The notes beneath the pieces were generated by a model. It saw only the letters and a list, made by a program, of their open reading frames with translations. It was not told the origin of the DNA and did not search any database. From Bacteroidetes bacterium ADurb.Bin174 (lineage in GTDB: Bacteria > Bacteroidota > Bacteroidia > Bacteroidales > Paludibacteraceae): DNA of 32,433 nt. The stretch is taken from contig MWCX01000092.1 in the NCBI GenBank assembly GCA_002070265.1, positions 1 to 32,433 of the forward strand. The letters run 5' to 3'. Below are positions 8,099 to 15,892 of this stretch, piece after piece; within the stretch, counting starts at the first letter, position 1; each line of letters begins with the position of its first letter. Position numbers and translations under genes: made by a program.

Positions 8099-9139
8099 AT
8101 GCAAATCAACAAAAAATATTATAAGATTTTCGCTTCAGCAATGGCAATATTGCTTATGGTTTCCTGTGAAAAAGAAATAGAATTCAAAGGAGACACTGTG
8201 CAACCCATGATGGTGGTAAATGGATTGGTTACTCCGGATTCAACCATCAAGATACATCTTTCCAAAAGTAAATTCTTTTTAAGCAACAAAGAAGGGATAG
8301 AACTTATACCCAATGCAGATATCGACATCTATATCAACGGACAAGCAAAAGGTAAAATGCAGCATAAAAAATCCGGTATTTATACAAGTTCGGTTCGGCC
8401 GAATATCAAGGACACCGTCAAACTTATCATTGCAAAAACAGGTAATATTCAAGGGGTTCAGGCTGAGGTAGTCGTACCGAAGCAATCCTTTATCCAATCT
8501 GTTGACACCACATCACAAACCACTCAGTATGAGACATATGAATTTGACGGTGAAAATTATGTTCCATCGGGTAATTATAATTACACCAAAGATTTAACAG
8601 TAAGGCTTACCATTGAAGACCCTCCTCTTGTTGAAAATTTCTATCGCTTGAATGCTAAAATACGTTCCCTATTACATTTTCCGGATACTACTATTGTTTG
8701 GGAGGAATATGAATACTTTTATCCTGAAGGTTCTGATAATCCAAATAAGGGCCCATTAGGCTTTATAGAGGATTTCAACATGGCAAAAAGAAGCTACACT
8801 TTCACAGATGAGTTTTTTGACGGAAAGGAAAAAATATTAAAATTTGAAACTACAATACATTCTTGGTCAGATGGTGTTAATCCCGGAAACGATGAATATG
8901 GTGGGAAAAACTCTCAACCCGGTGGATTGATGGGTCCGGATTCACGATCCAGACAATTGATCATAAACCTACAGAGCATTTCAAAAGAAATGTATCTTTA
9001 TTTTAAAACAAAGGAAAGTGCTGAGAATGTCTTCGAAACTTTTTTTACAGAACCGGTCCAGATATACAGCAATATAGAAAATGGCACAGGTGTACTTGGT
9101 GCTTATACCAGCCATGAAAAAGTTATTGACTTACCGTAA
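8099..9139 (+). CDS. DUF4249 family lipoprotein
   Basis: Probable outer-membrane, perhaps surface-exposed, lipoprotein partner of the TonB receptor that ends 18 bp upstream. The N-terminus is a lipoprotein signal with lipobox LMVSC (Cys23) followed directly by acidic and charged residues (EKEIE), which resembles the surface-export signal of Bacteroidota lipoproteins. The opening VVNGLVTPDSTIKIHLSKSKFF and the tail region with ETFFTEPVQIYSNIENGTGVLGAY match what I know of the DUF4249 family. These proteins usually sit beside TonB receptors with a carboxypeptidase-like domain. No enzymatic motif is visible. The function is unknown; a substrate-capturing lid analogous to SusD is inference only. 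Its stop is 11 bp from the convergent lipoate ligase stop. Confidence 0.82.
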   Translation: MQINKKYYKIFASAMAILLMVSCEKEIEFKGDTVQPMMVVNGLVTPDSTIKIHLSKSKFFLSNKEGIELIPNADIDIYINGQAKGKMQHKKSGIYTSSVRPNIKDTVKLIIAKTGNIQGVQAEVVVPKQSFIQSVDTTSQTTQYETYEFDGENYVPSGNYNYTKDLTVRLTIEDPPLVENFYRLNAKIRSLLHFPDTTIVWEEYEYFYPEGSDNPNKGPLGFIEDFNMAKRSYTFTDEFFDGKEKILKFETTIHSWSDGVNPGNDEYGGKNSQPGGLMGPDSRSRQLIINLQSISKEMYLYFKTKESAENVFETFFTEPVQIYSNIENGTGVLGAYTSHEKVIDLP

Positions 9140-9150
9140 TTTTATACAGA

Positions 9151-9900
9151 TTACTTTCTTTTATTCCAGCTTGCAAGCCTGTATTTATCTTTTGCTAAGG
9201 TTTCAACTGCAGCTATCATATGTTCATCCGGCATCACGATATGTTGATTACCCAACACTTTGCCGACTTGTTCAATCATTTTGTCAAAAAAGTCTGATGC
9301 AGCAAAAACTTTCAACTGACTTTCTTCCATATAAGTTTTGATGTTTTTCACCGGACTCACCACCGATGGAATGCCTTTTACATCCTTAATTTTGAGAGAA
9401 GACAATAAAGCACCCCGCAACATTTTCAGGTCTGAGTCGTATAGAATGGTTCCGTGGTGCAATACCCTACTACCGGCAAAATGTGAAGCAGTTCCGGATA
9501 TTTTATGCACACCATCAGGAAGCCACAAATCTTTACGCTTTCCTATTACAGGGTGAATGCCAAAAGATGCTAAAGCGACCACTATGGGTTTCAAATATGC
9601 TGCACTCAGATTGTATTTTTGTTCCTTTTTGTTGAAGATGAAAGAATAATTCAGGTTACCTAAATCGTGATAAACCGCTCCCCCACCCGATATGCGCCGA
9701 TAAACCGGAATCTGATGCTGATGGCAAAATTGCTGGTCCACTTCATTCTCCCAAATTTGATTGGAACCGATGATAACGGAAGATTCATTCACATAGAACA
9801 ATGCATACACTTCCTTCTGCTTAAAAAGACACTCCTCCAAAGCTAAATTGAAAGCCGGATCATAGCTATCTGAAACGATTATTTTTGTATCATCTGTCAT
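9151..9900 (-). CDS. lplA: Lipoate-protein ligase family protein, single catalytic domain
   Basis: Predicted to attach lipoate (or octanoate) to the lipoyl domains of 2-oxoacid dehydrogenases or the glycine cleavage H protein. Visible motifs are the N-terminal NLALEE, the ligand-binding RRISGGGAVYHDLGNLNYSF, and HKISGTA with the lysine expected to contact the acyl-adenylate, followed by HHGTIL. The protein is 249 aa and ends at LASWNKRK, which corresponds to the end of the large domain of E. coli LplA (338 aa). The C-terminal accessory domain is absent, and no separate small partner is encoded nearby. The only cysteines are near the N-terminus, which argues against a Cys-dependent LipM/LipL amidotransferase. 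It is the last gene of a minus-strand run, 18 bp after the BtuF-like gene. Confidence 0.85.
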   Translation of the reverse strand: MTDDTKIIVSDSYDPAFNLALEECLFKQKEVYALFYVNESSVIIGSNQIWENEVDQQFCHQHQIPVYRRISGGGAVYHDLGNLNYSFIFNKKEQKYNLSAAYLKPIVVALASFGIHPVIGKRKDLWLPDGVHKISGTASHFAGSRVLHHGTILYDSDLKMLRGALLSSLKIKDVKGIPSVVSPVKNIKTYMEESQLKVFAASDFFDKMIEQVGKVLGNQHIVMPDEHMIAAVETLAKDKYRLASWNKRK

Positions 9901-9918
9901 AAAACTTAAATTGACAAG

Positions 9919-11055
9919 CTATTTCAAACGTTCCGTATATATCAATTCATAATTCGGGAGCAAGTCAGGGTGCAAGACAGCAATCACATCAGCAAGCAAT
10001 AAGTCCGGACGAACAACTGCACTCTCCCAATAATCATTCGCGCCGGATTTCAACATGCGCTTATTGAAGTTATACACTTTCCCGGTCTGTACCGGCTGAA
10101 ACAAAGCATGTTTCTCATCGGCTTGTACCAATTCGCTCAAAGTGGCAAAATTGCAATTGAGCCATACGTCCGCATCTGCAAAATCTTTTAAAACAGCTTC
10201 CACCTGGAGTGGCAAACTGCCTTTTGAATCATTGTCAATGTACAGATAATCCGCTCCTGCATCATGATACAGTTGAGCCATAAAGCTTTTCCCTCCGGGC
10301 ATGTACCAAGTCCCGCGGAAATTAGAGCCGGTCAACACTTTAGGTTTTTTTCGGGCAGCCAAAGCCCTCTTTTTCACAGACTCATACTGCTCCGCAACAA
10401 AGTTAAATATACTATCAGCCTCTTCTGCTTTATCGAAGAATGCTCCAAAAAACTTAATCCATTCAGCCCTTGCCAGCAACGAACTTTCCATCCATTCATT
10501 GTTATATACGACAGGCACACCGGCTTGTAACACACGTTTTGAATAGGGGTCATCCTGTTTGAAAAAACTCATCATCACCATATCAGGATTCAGCAACAAA
10601 GTTTTTTCCAAGTTGATATTAAATACATCTCCTAAATTCACTATTTTCCCTGCCTGATAATTGTCTTGAACTTTCGGATTATATATCAATTCAGGCGAAC
10701 AAACCCCGCTTATCTTTTCGATTTCTTCCAAAAGATTAATAAACTCTATTTGCGTCACAGCAGTTACTGCCAGTGATTCAATCGGGATTTTCACTTTCAT
10801 ACCGTCGACAGGTACATCCACACTGTCATTATCAACTAAATAATACTTAGCTAACATGGTCCGGGACCGCCAGGGGTCATAAACGACCAGGGTTTTATAA
10901 TCCGAATTTTCAATGATGCCAAAACCTTCTGCATATACCAAAGCAATGGTGTCACCTAATACCACCTCATCCTTAGCAGATTGAGATTGCTTTCTACAAC
11001 CCGCTATCAGCAAAACAACAAAACCAAGCAAAAAAACAAATTTACGATTTACCAT
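9919..11055 (-). CDS. BtuF-like ABC transporter substrate-binding lipoprotein
   Basis: Predicted periplasmic binding protein of the cobalamin/iron-siderophore type with two lobes joined by a helical backbone. A lipoprotein signal is clear: hydrophobic stretch, then LLIAGC with Cys20. The fold is suggested by LEKTLLLNPDMVMMS, AGVPVVYNNEW, ARAEWIKFFGAFFDKAEEADSIF, and VVRPDLLLADVIAVLHPDLLPN near the C-terminus. The reading frame opens with TTG at 11058, but ATG at 11055 follows at once and is the better start (378 aa). No permease or ATPase gene is adjacent; the downstream neighbour is a lipoate ligase and the upstream neighbour is engB, beyond a repeat block. The ligand is unknown; heme, siderophore or cobamide are all possible. 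Confidence 0.82.
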   Translation of the reverse strand: MVNRKFVFLLGFVVLLIAGCRKQSQSAKDEVVLGDTIALVYAEGFGIIENSDYKTLVVYDPWRSRTMLAKYYLVDNDSVDVPVDGMKVKIPIESLAVTAVTQIEFINLLEEIEKISGVCSPELIYNPKVQDNYQAGKIVNLGDVFNINLEKTLLLNPDMVMMSFFKQDDPYSKRVLQAGVPVVYNNEWMESSLLARAEWIKFFGAFFDKAEEADSIFNFVAEQYESVKKRALAARKKPKVLTGSNFRGTWYMPGGKSFMAQLYHDAGADYLYIDNDSKGSLPLQVEAVLKDFADADVWLNCNFATLSELVQADEKHALFQPVQTGKVYNFNKRMLKSGANDYWESAVVRPDLLLADVIAVLHPDLLPNYELIYTERLK

Positions 11056-11094
11056 CAAGTCTATAATTATTTTACGATTTACTACCTACCTCGC

Positions 11095-11215
11095 GAACTC
11101 GGAACTCGGACCGCGGAACACGTGAACACGCACCCCGGAACTCGGAACTCTGTCACTCAAAACTCAGAACTCAAAACTCAGAACTCAAAACTCGCACCCC
11201 GGAACTCGGAACAGA
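11095..11215. repeat. Degenerate heptad tandem repeat (GGAACTC / AAAACTC) with a duplicated 20-bp core
   Basis: About 120 bases built of 7-mers. GAACTCG-type units occupy the start (11095-11110), five alternating AAAACTC and AGAACTC units lie at 11158-11192, and GGAACTC units recur at the end. A 20-bp segment reading CGCACCCCGGAACTCGGAAC occurs at both 11129-11148 and 11193-11212, 64 bp apart. It fills most of the gap between the engB stop and the start of the BtuF-like gene. An open frame on the plus strand through it gives only Asn-Ser-Glu-Leu-type repeats and is not a gene. Confidence 0.85.
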
Positions 11216-11220
11216 TATCC

Positions 11221-11811
11221 CTAAGGAGTTATCTTTTCAATATACCTCAACAACTCCTCTCTCCCCATCCCTTTTTCAGAAGAAGTAATAAAAATAGGCG
11301 GAAGTTCTTCCCAGCTTTCTAACAACTTCTCTTTATAAAGTCTTATATTTTCATTCAGTTGATTTGTTGACAATTTATCAGCCTTCGTAAAGACAATGGA
11401 GAAAGGAACACCGTTCACTCCCAACCAGTACATAAAATCAATATCTATCTTTTGAGGTTCATGTCTGCAGTCCACCAGCACAAAAAGATTAGTCAGTGTC
11501 TCACGATACAAGATATAATTCTCAATCAACTGCTTCAATTGGCTTCGGATTGATTTTCCGCGAGAAGCATAACCATATCCGGGTAAGTCAACCAAATACC
11601 ATTCGCCATTGATGATAAAATGATTGATAAGCAATGTCTTCCCCGGTTTGGAGGAGGTCATTGCCAAGCCCTTTTTATTGGTCAACATATTGATTAATGA
11701 GGATTTACCCACATTGGAGCGACCAATAAAAGCATATTCAGGCAGTCCGGTTTGAGGACAATTTCTTACATCAGAATTACTGATGACAAATTCGGCTTTT
11801 TTTATTTCCAT
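11221..11811 (-). CDS. engB: Ribosome biogenesis GTP-binding protein EngB (YsxC/YihA)
   Basis: GTPase needed for assembly of the large ribosomal subunit and coordination with cell division. G-motifs are clear: P-loop GRSNVGKSS (30-38), switch region around the conserved Thr in [17 protein letters not shown] near 75, TKADK (G4), and a G5-like ITSSEKG near the C-terminus. The length of 196 aa is standard. The ATG at 11811 is supported by the opening [28 protein letters not shown], which aligns with the usual YsxC start. This start lies inside the symporter gene, whose stop is 35 bp further on, so translation is probably coupled. A downstream repeat block separates it from the next minus-strand gene. 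Confidence 0.96.
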   Translation of the reverse strand: MEIKKAEFVISNSDVRNCPQTGLPEYAFIGRSNVGKSSLINMLTNKKGLAMTSSKPGKTLLINHFIINGEWYLVDLPGYGYASRGKSIRSQLKQLIENYILYRETLTNLFVLVDCRHEPQKIDIDFMYWLGVNGVPFSIVFTKADKLSTNQLNENIRLYKEKLLESWEELPPIFITSSEKGMGREELLRYIEKITP

Positions 11812-13261
11812 ATCTCGAACTTATGAATAATCCCGTAAAAGTCAAGCCGCCATTCAACAACAGCAACTCATAACCAAATTGATAACCAAGGTAGCGCGTA
11901 GTCAGAATATTCATACCAAAGCAAAGCAGGGGCGACAAGATAGCAATAAAGGGTACCGTCCACTCAACAGGTTTTAGTTTGGTAAACAGTCCGAAGCTGA
12001 ACATGCCCAGCAGCGGACCATAAGTATAAGAAACGATGATGTAAATGGCATCAATAACGCTTGTATTGTTTAATTTGTTGAAGACAAGAATCACCAATAA
12101 AAACAAAAGGGTGATACCAATATGCACCATCATTCTAATTGATTTCGAGTTGTCAGGGCGACTGTCATCATCTTTCTCCATTTTTATCCCCAGGATATCC
12201 ACTGTAAAAGAAGTGGTCAAGGCTGTCAGGGCTGAGTCGGCGCTGGAAAATGCCGCGGCAATAATACCCAGCACAAACATCAGCAGGACAATACTACCCA
12301 AATGATTGACTGCAACAAAAGCGAGAATTTCATCTCCTTTTTCCGGTAGCAGAATGCCCTGATTGGATGCAAAAAGTAAAATCAAAAATCCTAATGTCAA
12401 AAATAACAAATTAACAGGTATGAAGGCAGCACCATACCAATACATATTTTTTTGTGCTTCAGGTAAGGATTTGCAGGAAAGATTTTTTTGCATCATATCC
12501 TGGTCTAAACCGGTCATAACGATGGGAATAAAAACCCCACTTAAAAACTGTTTAAGAAAATGCTGCTTACTCAGCCAATCATCAAAAACAAAAACGCGTG
12601 TCAACGGACTGTCCGCCATCTCACGTGAAAGGGCTTTGAAATCCAATCCCATACTTTGTGTTATTTCAACAATCATCACAACTAGAGCAGCCAACATGAC
12701 AATTGTTTGCAACGTATCTGTCCACACAATACTTTTGATGCCACTTCTAAATGTGTATGCCCAAATGGTTAACAAAAAAATGACAACAGTCAGATAAAAT
12801 GGAATATTCCAGGCATCAAAGACCAAAGTTTGCAGGATCAAAGCCACAATATACAAACGAACGGCAGCACCGATTATCTTGGATAACAGGAAAAAAGAAG
12901 CGCCGGTTTTATAGCTGCATTTTCCAAACCGCTCTCCCAAATAGGTGTAAATACTGGTCAGGTTTAGCTTGTAATATAATGGCAATAAGACTTTAGCAAT
13001 GACTAAGTAGCCAAAGAAGAAGCCGATAACGGTTTGCATATAAGTAAATTGGAAATTCCCGACCATTCCCGGAACGGAGACAAAACTAACTCCTGAAATA
13101 GACGCTCCTATCATTCCAATGGAAACTATCCACCAAGGAGATTGTCGGTTGCCGATAAAAAATGCTTCATTATCAGTTGATTTTCGTCCCGCTACATAAG
13201 ACACCAATAACAACAAAAGGAAATATGCAATGATTATCAGCAATATACTCAAACTACTCAT
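11777..13261 (-). CDS. Sodium:solute symporter (SSS family)
   Basis: Inner-membrane secondary transporter expected to couple Na+ entry to uptake of a small solute. The 494 residues form about 13 hydrophobic segments with the LeuT-fold signature of the family. The early residues [20 protein letters not shown] and [15 protein letters not shown] match the first helices, where the sodium site lies, and [23 protein letters not shown] is a characteristic SSS loop. The substrate (amino acid, sugar, sialic acid, bicarbonate and others are all known in the family) cannot be assigned. The last 35 bp overlap engB. A well-formed promoter lies just upstream on the same strand, and the gene is divergent from a histidine kinase/response regulator pair. 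Confidence 0.93.
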   Translation of the reverse strand: MSSLSILLIIIAYFLLLLLVSYVAGRKSTDNEAFFIGNRQSPWWIVSIGMIGASISGVSFVSVPGMVGNFQFTYMQTVIGFFFGYLVIAKVLLPLYYKLNLTSIYTYLGERFGKCSYKTGASFFLLSKIIGAAVRLYIVALILQTLVFDAWNIPFYLTVVIFLLTIWAYTFRSGIKSIVWTDTLQTIVMLAALVVMIVEITQSMGLDFKALSREMADSPLTRVFVFDDWLSKQHFLKQFLSGVFIPIVMTGLDQDMMQKNLSCKSLPEAQKNMYWYGAAFIPVNLLFLTLGFLILLFASNQGILLPEKGDEILAFVAVNHLGSIVLLMFVLGIIAAAFSSADSALTALTTSFTVDILGIKMEKDDDSRPDNSKSIRMMVHIGITLLFLLVILVFNKLNNTSVIDAIYIIVSYTYGPLLGMFSFGLFTKLKPVEWTVPFIAILSPLLCFGMNILTTRYLGYQFGYELLLLNGGLTFTGLFISSRYGNKKSRICHQ

Positions 13262-13283
13262 CTTGTATGCTTTAAAACAGGGT

Positions 13284-13314
13284 CAAAAGTAGTAAAAAGT
13301 GCAGAGATGGACAA
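13284..13314 (-). promoter_or_regulatory. Bacteroidota-type promoter for the symporter-engB genes
   Basis: On the minus strand, TTG (13314-13312), a 20-base spacer, and TACTTTTG (13291-13284) fit the -33/-7 consensus TTTG-N19-21-TAnnTTTG of the primary sigma factor in this phylum. It would give a leader of roughly 15 bases before the ATG at 13261. Confidence 0.65.
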
Positions 13315-13486
13315 TTGTGTGAGGAAGTGATTCATATAACAATCCGAATACAGCACATGACTAGTTTTAAATAAAAAAACTTAAAGAATTAGCATTGTGA
13401 AATTTATTTTTTTGAAAGTTAAACAATTTTACCCCAATAATTGTTAAAAATTAAGCATTTCATAAATTTTTTGAAAAATAATATGT

Positions 13487-13494
13487 TATATTTG
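13487..13494 (+). promoter_or_regulatory. Candidate -7 promoter element TATATTTG for the two-component operon
   Basis: An exact TAnnTTTG match 106 bases before the kinase ATG. The nearest upstream TTG (13471-13473) is only 13 bases away, too close for a normal -33 element, so the promoter may be weak or activator-dependent. Confidence 0.45.
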
Positions 13495-13600
13495 CCTTTG
13501 CTTAAACAAAAATACAATGTATTTTGCATATAAAGCTTAAAATACAACAACATCAACGAATGCAATCTAAACAAACACTTTAGAATCAGAATCAGAAAGC

Positions 13601-15136
13601 ATGAAACTCAGAACAATTATCATATTGATATTATCCATGGTTCTTTCCTTCGTGGCGCTGATTATCATTCAGGTCAGATATGTTAAGGAGAATTCTGAAA
13701 TGATTGAAAATCAATTTGATGCCAGTGTAAGAAGGAGTTTGTGGCAAACTGTGTTTTTGGTTGAAGAAAATGAGGCATTGGAATATCTTGGACAAACTTT
13801 AGAACTACTGGATTATCAAAAAAACTCAAAAAACCTGCGTCAAGAAAGAGGTTTAAGTGATATTGACAGTTTATTTTCAATTGATACGCTCCACCGGGAA
13901 AGAACTTCAGAAAGCAGTAAATTCATCAGGCCTAAAATCAGAATATCCACTAAGCACGGAAAAGCCACCATTGAAGAGACCTCTAAATATTTACAAAATA
14001 AATTCCGAAAAGAGTTTTCGAGATCCAAAACTATTTTAGACCAGGCAGTTTTTAGATGGTTGCGCGAAAGTGGTCACAAAGACATTAGAGAACGCATTGA
14101 TTTTAAAGAACTTAATTATATACTCGAGAGATACCTGATCAGCAATGGCATTGACCTGCCTTTCTATTATTGTGTGGTGGATAAAAACGGCAGGGAAATT
14201 TTTAGCTGTAACAAAGAAATTGGTGACAACAAGCAAGAGAAAAGCAGCAGTGTGTACAGACAAAAATTTTTCCCTTTAGAGGATAGTGCACAGGAAGTTT
14301 ATTTACAGGTTACTTTCCCAACCAAAAAGAATTACATCATCAACTCAATGAGCTTGTTGTACCCCAGCATTATTTTGATTTTGTTAATTTTGGGGATTTT
14401 CATAGTCGCAGTAATTGTTATTTTCAAACAAAAACAGTTGAATAGCATTAAGACTGATTTTGTTAACAATATGACTCATGAATTAAAAACACCCATCGCA
14501 AGTATTTCTTTAGCCTCACAAATGTTACAAGACCCGGGAGTTGGAAAAACACCTGAAACACTGAAACACATATCAAAAGTAGTGAAGGAAGAAACAAACC
14601 GACTGAGTCGAATGGTTGAGGAAGTGTTAAAACTCTCGCTCTTTGAAACGGAAAAATCAACTTATAATATGAAGGAGATGCATATCAATGAATTGATAGC
14701 ATATACCTCTGAGATTTTTTCTTTAAAAGTGAACAGCAAGGGCGGAAAAATTACAACGATTTTAAAAGCAAAAGACGATCTGATATTAGCAGATGAAGTG
14801 CACTTCACGAATGTAATCCATAGCATCGTTGACAATGCCCTGAAATACAGCGACAAACCTTTACTGCTTACTTTGGAAACCTGGAACGAAAAAGATAATT
14901 TGATGATCAGCTTTGAGGATAACGGCATCGGCATGTCAAAAGAAGATATGAAAAGAATCTTTGATAAGTTCTACCGTGTATCTACCGGCAACAAACACGA
15001 CGTCAAAGGGTTTGGATTGGGGCTGGCTTATGTTAAGAAAATCATACAGGAACATCACGGTACCATCAAAGTGGACAGCGAATTGAATATTGGAACAAAA
15101 TTTACTATAACATTACCAACACTTAAAAAATATTGA
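13601..15136 (+). CDS. rprX: Sensor histidine kinase, RprX-like
   Basis: Membrane sensor of a two-component system. An N-terminal transmembrane helix (about 5-26) and a second near residues 248-272 enclose a periplasmic region of about 220 residues without a domain I can name. The H-box NMTHELKTPIAS contains the phospho-accepting His293. The ATPase domain shows the N-box VDNALKYSD, G1 DNGIGMSKED, F-box and G2 GFGLGLAYVKK. No HAMP domain is evident. The opening, including NQFDASVRRSLWQ, and the partner gene resemble RprX/RprY of Bacteroides. The stop TGA lies 2 bases before the response regulator ATG. The signal is unknown; the symbol is by resemblance only. Confidence 0.9.
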   Translation: MKLRTIIILILSMVLSFVALIIIQVRYVKENSEMIENQFDASVRRSLWQTVFLVEENEALEYLGQTLELLDYQKNSKNLRQERGLSDIDSLFSIDTLHRERTSESSKFIRPKIRISTKHGKATIEETSKYLQNKFRKEFSRSKTILDQAVFRWLRESGHKDIRERIDFKELNYILERYLISNGIDLPFYYCVVDKNGREIFSCNKEIGDNKQEKSSSVYRQKFFPLEDSAQEVYLQVTFPTKKNYIINSMSLLYPSIILILLILGIFIVAVIVIFKQKQLNSIKTDFVNNMTHELKTPIASISLASQMLQDPGVGKTPETLKHISKVVKEETNRLSRMVEEVLKLSLFETEKSTYNMKEMHINELIAYTSEIFSLKVNSKGGKITTILKAKDDLILADEVHFTNVIHSIVDNALKYSDKPLLLTLETWNEKDNLMISFEDNGIGMSKEDMKRIFDKFYRVSTGNKHDVKGFGLGLAYVKKIIQEHHGTIKVDSELNIGTKFTITLPTLKKY

Positions 15137-15138
15137 TT

Positions 15139-15831
15139 ATGAACGACGAAAAAGTAAAAATTTTATTGTGCGAAGATGATGAGAATCTGGGTATGTTGTT
15201 GCGCGAATACCTTCAAACAAGAGGTTATGATGCTGACTTGCAACCGGACGGAGAAGCCGGATACAAGGCATTTACAAAGAACAAATATGACTTATGCGTT
15301 TTGGATGTTATGATGCCTAAAAAAGATGGTTTCACATTAGCATCGGATATACGGGCTGTAAACACGGAAGTGCCCATCATTTTCCTGACTGCCAAATCCA
15401 TGAAAGAAGATATTCTTCAAGGATTTAAATTGGGTGCTGACGACTATCTGTCCAAACCATTCAGTATGGAAGAATTGCTTTCCCGCATTGAATCTATTTT
15501 GAGGAGGGTGCGCGGTAAGAAGATTAAGGATGTCACCACATTTAACATCGGTGCATTTGTGTTTGATTCACAAAAGCAAGTGCTTGAATTTGACGGAGAA
15601 ACCAGAAAATTAACTACCAAGGAATCTGAATTGCTGAAATTGTTAGCATCAAATGCTAATAATATTTTAGAGAGAAATTATGCGCTCAAAACAATTTGGG
15701 AAGATGACAACTATTTCAATGCGCGCAGCATGGATGTGTATATCACAAAGCTACGCAAGCTGTTGAAGGACGATCCCAATGTAGCGATTATCAACATTCA
15801 TGGCAAAGGATACAAACTGATTACTCCTTAA
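15139..15831 (+). CDS. rprY: OmpR/PhoB-family response regulator, RprY-like
   Basis: DNA-binding transcription regulator phosphorylated by the kinase encoded just upstream. The receiver domain (about 1-120) has the acidic pair ED/D at 12-14, the phospho-accepting Asp56 in VLDVMMPKKDG, the Thr in IIFLTAKS and the Lys in YLSKPFS. The C-terminal winged-helix domain (about 135-230) includes KLTTKESELLKLLASNANNI and NARSMDVYITKLRKLL, then IHGKGYKL. A frame opening at TTG 15133 would overlap the kinase stop; ATG at 15139, two bases after it, is the natural start. In Bacteroidales, RprY has been linked to stress and sodium-pump control; whether that applies here is unknown. A terminator follows. Confidence 0.94.
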   Translation: MNDEKVKILLCEDDENLGMLLREYLQTRGYDADLQPDGEAGYKAFTKNKYDLCVLDVMMPKKDGFTLASDIRAVNTEVPIIFLTAKSMKEDILQGFKLGADDYLSKPFSMEELLSRIESILRRVRGKKIKDVTTFNIGAFVFDSQKQVLEFDGETRKLTTKESELLKLLASNANNILERNYALKTIWEDDNYFNARSMDVYITKLRKLLKDDPNVAIINIHGKGYKLITP

Positions 15832-15856
15832 GCCAAGGATTGATTGAAGAATTAAG

Positions 15857-15891
15857 AGGGGCTGTTTCTTTATGACGAGACAGCCCCTTTT
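15857..15891. terminator. Bidirectional terminator between the response regulator and mutL
   Basis: An 11-base stem GGGGCTGTTTC (15858-15868) with GAGACAGCCCC (15877-15887), with one T.G-type wobble and an 8-base loop, is flanked by A on the left and TTTT on the right. It serves the plus-strand two-component operon and probably also the convergent mutL transcript, whose stop is 6 bases away. Confidence 0.88.
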
Positions 15892-15892
15892 A

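Larger units (their letters stand above)
13262..13600. promoter_or_regulatory. Divergent 339-bp intergenic region with direct repeats and dyads
   Basis: There is no gene. From left to right it holds: the symporter promoter; two imperfect direct repeats of about 30 bp beginning AATTAGCATT (13387-13418) and AATTAAGCATT (13449-13478); between them a dyad AACAATT (13422-13428) / AATTGTT (13439-13445); and an outer 8-bp inverted pair AAATTTAT (13400-13407) / ATAAATTT (13462-13469). A TATATTTG promoter element and a small hairpin AAAATAC/GTATTTT (13509-13525) in the probable leader of the kinase gene follow. The arrangement looks like a regulator-binding region, possibly for the encoded response regulator itself. 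Confidence 0.55.

Noticed and set aside
11129-11212. CRISPR-like arrangement of the duplicated 20-bp segment
   Set aside because: Only two copies, the intervening DNA is itself heptad repeat, and no cas gene is present.
10981-11322. 113-codon plus-strand frame through the heptad repeats between engB and the BtuF-like gene
   Set aside because: Its middle is only the repeat translated (Asn-Ser-Glu-Leu type runs), it overlaps two well-supported minus-strand genes, and it has no recognisable domain.
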